DNA of 11,227 bases from Flavobacteriales bacterium (GTDB taxonomy: Bacteria; Bacteroidota; Bacteroidia; Flavobacteriales; Parvicellaceae). Each line of letters opens with the position of its first letter. Within the stretch, counting starts at the first letter, position 1. The notes beneath the pieces were generated by a model that saw only the letters and a list, made by a program, of their open reading frames with translations, searched no databases and was not told the DNA's origin. Positions 6,786 through 11,227 of the stretch are shown here, one piece after another. Position numbers and translations under genes: made by a program. The stretch lies in contig JAAZYJ010000212.1 in NCBI GenBank assembly GCA_014239715.1, positions 1 to 11,227 on the forward strand. The letters run 5' to 3'.

Positions 6786-7058
6786 TTAGTTCACTTTCTT
6801 AGATAGATCAGATCCTGCTTTAAATCTGATTACATTTTTCGCAGCGATTGCTATTTCTTTACCAGTTTGTGGATTTCTTCCTTTCCTTGCTGCTCTTTTT
6901 GAAACAGTAAAGGAACCGAATCCTACTAATGAAATTCTATCTCCTTTCTTTAGTGCTTTTGTTGTAGTCTCACAAAACGCATCCAACGCTCTTTTGGCAT
7001 CTGCTTTAGATAATCCTGAAGAAGTAGCCATACCTTCAATTAATTCAGCTTTGTTCAT
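6786..7058 (-). CDS. HU-family DNA-binding protein
   Basis: This 90-residue protein is a bacterial HU, a dimeric nucleoid protein that bends and compacts DNA without strong sequence preference. Visible marks are the N-terminal helices (MNKAELIEGMATSSGLSKAD), GFGSF (46-50) in the saddle, and the flexible arm with RNPQTG (61-66), where P63 is the residue that inserts between base pairs. Length and ends match HU; the sequence lacks features that would point to an IHF subunit. It is transcribed alone: a near-perfect Bacteroidota promoter lies about 55 bases upstream and a strong terminator follows. Confidence 0.96.
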   Translation of the reverse strand: MNKAELIEGMATSSGLSKADAKRALDAFCETTTKALKKGDRISLVGFGSFTVSKRAARKGRNPQTGKEIAIAAKNVIRFKAGSDLSKKVN

Positions 7059-7113
7059 TTTAGTTGTTTTTTTAAGTTATTTATAATGAAATTTCTTTTG
7101 CTTGTGTGCAAAA

Positions 7114-7143
7114 CAAATATAGACTTAATCCCAAGCCTGTCAA
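7114..7143 (-). promoter_or_regulatory. Promoter of the HU gene, Bacteroidota type
   Basis: On the minus strand a TTG (7143-7141, within TTGACA) is followed by a 19-base spacer and an exact TATATTTG (7121-7114). This is the textbook -33/-7 arrangement for the primary sigma factor of Bacteroidota. The leader to the HU start would be about 50 bases and is A-rich. Confidence 0.8.
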
Positions 7144-7236
7144 GGGTTACAGGGCCTAAAGGATTGATTTGTTAATAACTACGGGCCATTGTTGATAATG
7201 GGCTAATAGATAGCTGATTTGCAATGGCAGGTTATA
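7144..7236. other. Gap between the HU promoter and the cupin stop
   Basis: These bases lie upstream of the HU promoter and downstream of the cupin stop. A small hairpin, CCATT (7186-7190) with AATGG (7197-7201), is the only structure, without a T-run. Read-through from the rlmI operon towards HU is therefore not clearly blocked. Confidence 0.4.
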
Positions 7237-7641
7237 CTATTCATCATTTTTAAATATTCGATCTTTCCCTTTAAACTCGGGTGATTGCACGGAAATAACC
7301 TTCAATGGAACATCCGATGTAACGGTTACGCCGTGCCATGTGTCTTTTGGTATAGTAATAAGATCTCCCTTTGCTATCGACTTGTTTTCTTCGCCAATTG
7401 TAAAGTCACCGGATCCTTCAACAACTAAAACATGCTCTGTGTGATTGACATGCTTGTGCATTTTGACCCTCAGCTTAACCCAGATCGCAAAAGTGCTGGA
7501 TAAACTGTCTGAGCTAAGCTTCTTTGCATAAATGTTAGGGTAGGTGATGGAGTCAGGTTGAATAGTGCTTACTGCGTTGATCTGTGAAAACGAACCGAGG
7601 GATGCCATTATTAGTATCAGAAATGTTACTAATTTGTTCAT
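7237..7641 (-). CDS. Exported single-domain cupin protein
   Basis: The product is 134 residues from the ATG at 7641. It starts with a signal peptide (MNKLVTFLILIMASLGSFSQ) with no lipobox, so it is probably periplasmic. One cupin barrel follows. Motif 1 is exact: H62-x-H64-x4-E69-x6-G76; motif 2 is G92-x5-P98-x4-H103. H62, H64, E69 and H103 form a complete metal site, so a metal-dependent sugar, small-molecule or sensing role is possible; the substrate is unknown. A second ATG at 7653 would add MESN. I prefer 7641 because it overlaps the fmt stop as ATGA. It is the last gene of the rlmI-fmt-cupin operon. The 178-base space after it has no good terminator. Confidence 0.85.
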   Translation of the reverse strand: MNKLVTFLILIMASLGSFSQINAVSTIQPDSITYPNIYAKKLSSDSLSSTFAIWVKLRVKMHKHVNHTEHVLVVEGSGDFTIGEENKSIAKGDLITIPKDTWHGVTVTSDVPLKVISVQSPEFKGKDRIFKNDE

Positions 7642-8594
7642 ATTGCTTTCCATTTATTATTAATGTGTGCTCCGCGGAGAAAATCATCCACATGCATCTT
7701 TCTTTTACCTTCTATTTGTAACTCAATGACCGAAATGTAGCCGTTGGCACAAAATATCTGAAGCTCCTCTTCCACTATTTGTATTTCACCGGGCTCTTTG
7801 GAGTGCTGTGATTCAGTGAATTTACACTCAAATATTTTAAAGGAAAATGTGCCGGCTTGGTCTGTTTGAAGAATGGTCCAGGCTCCAGGGCGTGGACTAA
7901 GACCTCTTATCAAGTTGTAAATCTTAATGCAGGTTTGCTTCCAGTCAATTCTGCAATCTTCTTTAAAGATCTTAGGTGCCTGCTTAAGTGTTCCGCTTAT
8001 AAGTGTGTGTTGAGCTATTGCAGGAGTATCCCCTTTGCAGATGGAATCATAAGTGTCGATAATCAGTTCGGACCCGATCATTGCTAATTGATCATGAAGC
8101 TCGCCGGCGGTTGTTCTTGTTCCTATCGGTACAGGTTTTTGCATGATTACGTCACCCGTGTCAATTTGATGTTGAAGAAAAAACGTGGTCACTCCTGTTT
8201 CATTCTCTCCATTTATAATGGCCCAGTTTATGGGAGCGGCGCCACGGTATTGGGGAAGGAGAGAGGCGTGCAGGTTTATGGTCCCCATAGAAGGCATGCT
8301 CCATACAACCTCGGGCAGCATTCTAAATGCAACTACAATTTGAAGGTCTGCTTTGTATCCCTTTAGTTCGGTTAGAAAATCCTCTGATTTCAAATTTTCG
8401 GGCTGCAGCGTTGGTATCTCGTTCTGATCTGCAAACTTCTTAACTGCCGATTGATTGAGCTTTCTGCCGCGTCCTGAAACTTTATCCGGTGCAGTAATCA
8501 CACCCACAATGTTTACTCCATCCTTTACAAGCCGATCCAGCGTGATGACGGCAAATTCAGGTGTCCCCATGAATATTATTCTTGGCTGTTTCAT
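7638..8594 (-). CDS. fmt: Methionyl-tRNA formyltransferase
   Basis: Fmt transfers a formyl group from 10-formyltetrahydrofolate to methionyl initiator tRNA, preparing it for translation initiation. The 318-residue length is normal. The N-terminal formyltransferase domain (about 4-190) carries the catalytic triad N107, H109 and D145, with the hallmark SLLPQYRGAAPINWAI (111-126) and the tRNA-recognition loop region VSGRGRKL (39-46). The C-terminal OB-like domain (about 205-310) follows. The start shares one base with the rlmI stop (TAATG), and the end overlaps the cupin start by four bases (ATGA). The peptide deformylase gene often found beside fmt in other bacteria is not in this window. Confidence 0.97.
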   Translation of the reverse strand: MKQPRIIFMGTPEFAVITLDRLVKDGVNIVGVITAPDKVSGRGRKLNQSAVKKFADQNEIPTLQPENLKSEDFLTELKGYKADLQIVVAFRMLPEVVWSMPSMGTINLHASLLPQYRGAAPINWAIINGENETGVTTFFLQHQIDTGDVIMQKPVPIGTRTTAGELHDQLAMIGSELIIDTYDSICKGDTPAIAQHTLISGTLKQAPKIFKEDCRIDWKQTCIKIYNLIRGLSPRPGAWTILQTDQAGTFSFKIFECKFTESQHSKEPGEIQIVEEELQIFCANGYISVIELQIEGKRKMHVDDFLRGAHINNKWKAI

Positions 8595-9781
8595 TAATCT
8601 ACTTGAATTACTAGCCCCTTGAGGTACTCACTTTCAGGGTGGAACAGGTTCACAGGGTGATCTGCAGGTTGATGAAGCTGATGCAGAATTCTAATTTTTC
8701 GTTTTGCCACTATAGCTGCCGCGGCTATTGTATTTTTAAACAACTCTTTATCGACCACCTGACTGCAGGAAAAAGTGAAAATAATACCCCCCGGCTTAAT
8801 TTGTTCTATTGCCCGTGCATTAAGCCTCTTGTATCCTTGCACAGCCTTGTGTTTCGCGTCTCTGTGTTTTGCAAAAGCAGGAGGGTCCAGGACAATGATG
8901 TCATAATCCGAGTTTAAATTTTTGATGAACTCCATGGCATCGGCTTTTATGCAATTGTGCCTTTTGGCAAGGTCCGGATAGTAGGCAACGTTCTTTTCTA
9001 CAAGATCCATTGCTTTCTGAGAACTATCTAATGAGTCTACTTGTTTCGCGCCTGCTGCTAGTGCGTAGATCGAAAAGCCTCCCGAATAACAAAATGTATT
9101 GAGAACAGATTTGTTCCGAGAGTACTGAGCGATCAGTTTTCTGTTCTCACGCTGGTCTATGAAAAATCCCGTTTTCTGTCCGGTTATCCAATTGACATAA
9201 AAGTGATTTCCATTTTCCACCCCTTCCATTTGGGAAGAGCTTTCTCCGTGTAGATAATCATTTTCCACCTCCCTCGCGTATTCTTTTGGAAGTGTCTCTG
9301 AGCTCTTGTTGTAAATAGACCTGACCAGGTCACCTGTACAGCTTTTTAAGGCTTCACAAATTTGTTCAATCGATTTGTGCATGCCAATGCTGTGGCACTG
9401 TATGATCGCTGTGCCATTGTAACAGTCGACAATTAAACCCGGCAAATGGTCGCCTTCTGCATGTACCAGCCTGAATATATCGGTGTCTTTAGAGTCGATC
9501 AAGCCGATCCTCTTCCTTACCGCATATGCAGCAGTGATTCTGTCATCCCAGAATTTTTGATCAATAGGCTCATGTTCAAATGACAACATTCTGGCCGCAA
9601 TTGAGCCACTCGAGTAATGGGCTTTGCCGAGAATTCTGTCTTTGTTGTTGAGAACAGTCACAACATCACCCTCTTCCACATCCGGTGCTGTCGACTTTAT
9701 CGCTCCCGAGAAAATCCACGGATGAAAGCGTTGCAGCGATCGTTCTTTTGTTGGCTTAAGTTTGATGGACTTGTTTAACAT
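8594..9781 (-). CDS. rlmI: RlmI-like 23S rRNA m5C methyltransferase
   Basis: This belongs to the RlmI/RlmK class of class I SAM-dependent methyltransferases; RlmI makes m5C1962 in 23S rRNA. From the ATG at 9781 it has 395 residues. An N-terminal PUA RNA-binding domain (about 4-75, with FHPWIFSGAI) is followed by an EEHEE-type middle part and a Rossmann domain. Visible motifs, numbered from 9781, are GQKTGFFIDQRENR (201-214), the SAM loop FCYSGGFS (230-237), DPPAFAKH (299-306) and TFSCS (336-340), where C339 is the likely catalytic cysteine. An in-frame GTG at 9814 adds eleven residues that do not look like the family, so the ATG is chosen. It heads a coupled operon with fmt and the cupin, and is divergent from a lipoprotein gene 67 bp away. 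The exact target base is inferred from the family. Confidence 0.88.
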   Translation of the reverse strand: MLNKSIKLKPTKERSLQRFHPWIFSGAIKSTAPDVEEGDVVTVLNNKDRILGKAHYSSGSIAARMLSFEHEPIDQKFWDDRITAAYAVRKRIGLIDSKDTDIFRLVHAEGDHLPGLIVDCYNGTAIIQCHSIGMHKSIEQICEALKSCTGDLVRSIYNKSSETLPKEYAREVENDYLHGESSSQMEGVENGNHFYVNWITGQKTGFFIDQRENRKLIAQYSRNKSVLNTFCYSGGFSIYALAAGAKQVDSLDSSQKAMDLVEKNVAYYPDLAKRHNCIKADAMEFIKNLNSDYDIIVLDPPAFAKHRDAKHKAVQGYKRLNARAIEQIKPGGIIFTFSCSQVVDKELFKNTIAAAAIVAKRKIRILHQLHQPADHPVNLFHPESEYLKGLVIQVD

Positions 9782-9848
9782 TGCTGCAATATTACTAATG
9801 ATATTCAAAATCACCCTTTTTCAAATGAATCTTTCCTATGTTTGGAAT

Positions 9849-10397
9849 ATGAAAAAGATTATTTATTTGTTGGCTGCAGCTCTTTTTCTCGTTGGTTGTG
9901 GTGCTTTGGAAGAGAAAACAAAGAACAAAGTGGCGATAGAACAACTTTTGGAAGAGTTTATGGCCTGCAAGGAAGCAAATAGCGATGAACGAAGAGCTTG
10001 TAAGCATTATACCTCGGAGGCCATATGTAAATACAATGGAATTGATGATTTTGAGAATAGCGATGGCACGTACCTGGAGTATCATGACCTGTTTGTGGCA
10101 ATTACGGATAGTCCCCATTGGAATTTCTTAGGTGCTGCAGCTGAACAGGATGTCCTCGATAATGCTCAGGATCTGGCTAACAGAGGATTTCCTGTTGTTT
10201 GTATCGATGCAGAGGATAAACATAAATTTGCGGTTCTTATCGTTGAAGGTGAGCTCTCATCTTCAAAAAAATGGGGAATGAACTGCCCTAATTCAGCCGC
10301 ATTTTTTCCTTCAAAAAGACCCGAGCCGTATATTAACAAGACATTGAATTACGCATTTAAGAATTCAAAAGGACTTGAGATCTTTGTTAAAAAATAG
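9849..10397 (+). CDS. Lipoprotein, possible divergent cysteine hydrolase
   Basis: From the ATG at 9849 the product is 182 residues: MKK, a hydrophobic core and the lipobox LVGC, with C17 anchored. I do not recognise a named family. The mature part follows the order of small papain-like (CHAP/NlpC-P60-like) proteins: a cysteine starting a helix (C51-KHYTSEAICKYNG), a segment ending in a W..LG turn, AQDLANRGFPVVC (106-118), then a strand beginning at H125 (HKFAVLIVEGE), a WGMNCPN turn (142-148) and a final strand LEIFV. C51 and H125 could be the catalytic pair, implying peptidoglycan or amide cleavage; this is inference. Other cysteines are C40, C60, C118 and C146. In-frame starts upstream (9762, 9828) would spoil the signal peptide. 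It is divergent from rlmI and converges on the TPR-like gene; no terminator is evident after it. Confidence 0.75.
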   Translation: MKKIIYLLAAALFLVGCGALEEKTKNKVAIEQLLEEFMACKEANSDERRACKHYTSEAICKYNGIDDFENSDGTYLEYHDLFVAITDSPHWNFLGAAAEQDVLDNAQDLANRGFPVVCIDAEDKHKFAVLIVEGELSSSKKWGMNCPNSAAFFPSKRPEPYINKTLNYAFKNSKGLEIFVKK

Positions 10398-10450
10398 TGC
10401 GGGACTCAAAAGTTAATGGTTGCAAAAAACGAGCAAGCATCATTCCTTTT

Positions 10451-11227
10451 TCACTCTGAATAGCGTTTCTTCAGGTTTTCAAATTTCTTTCTGGTCTCTT
10501 CCGTAGTAATTCTGTTGCAGTCAATCTCTTTCAGAATTCGTTTGATTTCTTTCTTGTCGGGAATGTCACTTCGCTCAATTCGTTCAATCCTTTCCAGTTT
10601 GAGGAGTAACGAGTTTTCGTTCATGTCGAGTTCATTCAGACGTAATTTGTAAAGCAAGGTTAGGTGTTGGTTAAATATCACTCTATGACCATAAAGTAAG
10701 ATCTGACCTATGACCAGCTCCTGTGCTTGGTCCCGGGCGTTATTAGTTATCAATTCCTCAAATTTTTCAATGTACCATGTGCTGTCAGATTGTTCCCAGT
10801 CCTCGACAGAATGATCATGGTTAATACTGTCAGATATATAATATGAAGTGTTTAAAGAATCTCCTGAGCCGTTTGTTACGGGTCTTTTTGACATCAGAAC
10901 AAGTAACTTGAGCTTCATTTCAGGTTCCTTGTCGACAATTTGCTCGATACGGTAGCGCAGATAGTTGGTCCCTGTTTCTCCTGAATTAATATAATACGTC
11001 AAAGCATTCAGGTGATCTGATCGGAAAAAAGCACTGTCTCCTTTCACGATATGACCACGAATTGATGCGGAGGTGTGCCTAAAGAATAGCACACTATCAA
11101 TATCAAACAGCTTTAAGTTTAATTTGTACTTGTCTGTCGTATCTCTTTCTTTTGCTATGGCGTAGTAATACCTGGCCTGTTCAAGCTCGCCCGATTCTTC
11201 ATATTTGACTGCCTGATTTAGGATCTG
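10451..11227 (-). CDS. TPR-like protein, cut by the window edge
   Basis: The reading frame has no stop from 11227 down to the TGA at 10451, so at least 258 residues are visible and the true start lies outside. A GTG at 11092 is in frame, but 45 codons before it still read as normal protein, so it is an internal valine. Near the visible start, a stretch with AVKYEESGELEQARYYYAIA looks like a tetratricopeptide repeat, and SDHLNALTYYINSG about fifty residues later looks like another. The rest is helical and charged, with a likely coiled coil at the C-terminus (LKLERIERIE to the end) rich in Lys and Glu. No catalytic domain is seen in this part. TPR proteins usually mediate protein contacts, and some Bacteroidota ones are sensor proteins; the missing N-terminus would decide. 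Confidence 0.72.
   Translation of the reverse strand, partial: QILNQAVKYEESGELEQARYYYAIAKERDTTDKYKLNLKLFDIDSVLFFRHTSASIRGHIVKGDSAFFRSDHLNALTYYINSGETGTNYLRYRIEQIVDKEPEMKLKLLVLMSKRPVTNGSGDSLNTSYYISDSINHDHSVEDWEQSDSTWYIEKFEELITNNARDQAQELVIGQILLYGHRVIFNQHLTLLYKLRLNELDMNENSLLLKLERIERIERSDIPDKKEIKRILKEIDCNRITTEETRKKFENLKKRYSE

Noticed and set aside
7186..7201. CCATT/AATGG hairpin as terminator of the rlmI-fmt-cupin operon
   Set aside because: Only five base pairs and no following T-run on the minus strand.
7857..8366. Plus-strand open frames inside fmt
   Set aside because: They lie opposite a complete, well-conserved fmt and show no protein-like features.
9837..9844. Exact TATGTTTG promoter box before the 9849 lipoprotein
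   Set aside because: It ends only four bases before the ATG, so a transcript starting from it would lack the start codon. The box is probably chance.
9795..10118. Minus-strand open frame opposite the 9849 lipoprotein
   Set aside because: The plus strand has a proper signal peptide and lipobox; this frame is its shadow and also overlaps the rlmI upstream region.

Overview
The window looks like chromosomal DNA from an aerobic member of the Bacteroidota, most likely order Cytophagales. This rests on a THX-type small ribosomal protein, a promoter of the Bacteroidota kind (TTG, 19 bases, TANNTTTG) in front of an HU gene, weak or absent Shine-Dalgarno sequences, several lipoprotein-type signal peptides, and a DUF4221-like lipoprotein. 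The genus cannot be named from the sequence. No rRNA, tRNA, CRISPR array, insertion sequence or phage gene was seen.

Layout. (1) 9-1168, minus strand: miaE (tRNA ms2io6A hydroxylase) followed by a YqgE/AlgH-family gene, joined by a TAATG stop/start overlap. (2) 1244-3111, plus strand: pdxH (pyridoxamine 5'-phosphate oxidase) and a family 2 glycosyltransferase, joined by a TTGA overlap. (3) 3112-3380: a gap holding a small hairpin and a likely promoter. (4) 3381-5549, plus strand: three overlapping genes for predicted lipoproteins, namely one with a C-x6-C-x-C cluster, a DUF4221/propeller-like protein and a thioredoxin-like CxxC protein. (5) 5608-7143, minus strand: a THX ribosomal protein with a long 24-bp-repeat-encoded tail, a TrmH-type SPOUT methyltransferase, a strong terminator, an HU gene and its promoter. 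(6) 7237-9781, minus strand: an rlmI-like / fmt / exported cupin operon with coupled starts. (7) 9849-10397, plus strand: a lipoprotein that may be a divergent cysteine hydrolase. (8) 10451 to the right edge, minus strand: a TPR-like gene that is cut by the window.

Much of the window is housekeeping linked to translation: tRNA hydroxylation and ribose methylation, rRNA m5C methylation, initiator tRNA formylation and a ribosomal protein. The less explained parts are the lipoprotein trio, the tail of the THX protein and the Cys/His lipoprotein at 9849-10397. None can be called a new system from sequence alone, but the trio and the Cys/His lipoprotein are the best candidates.
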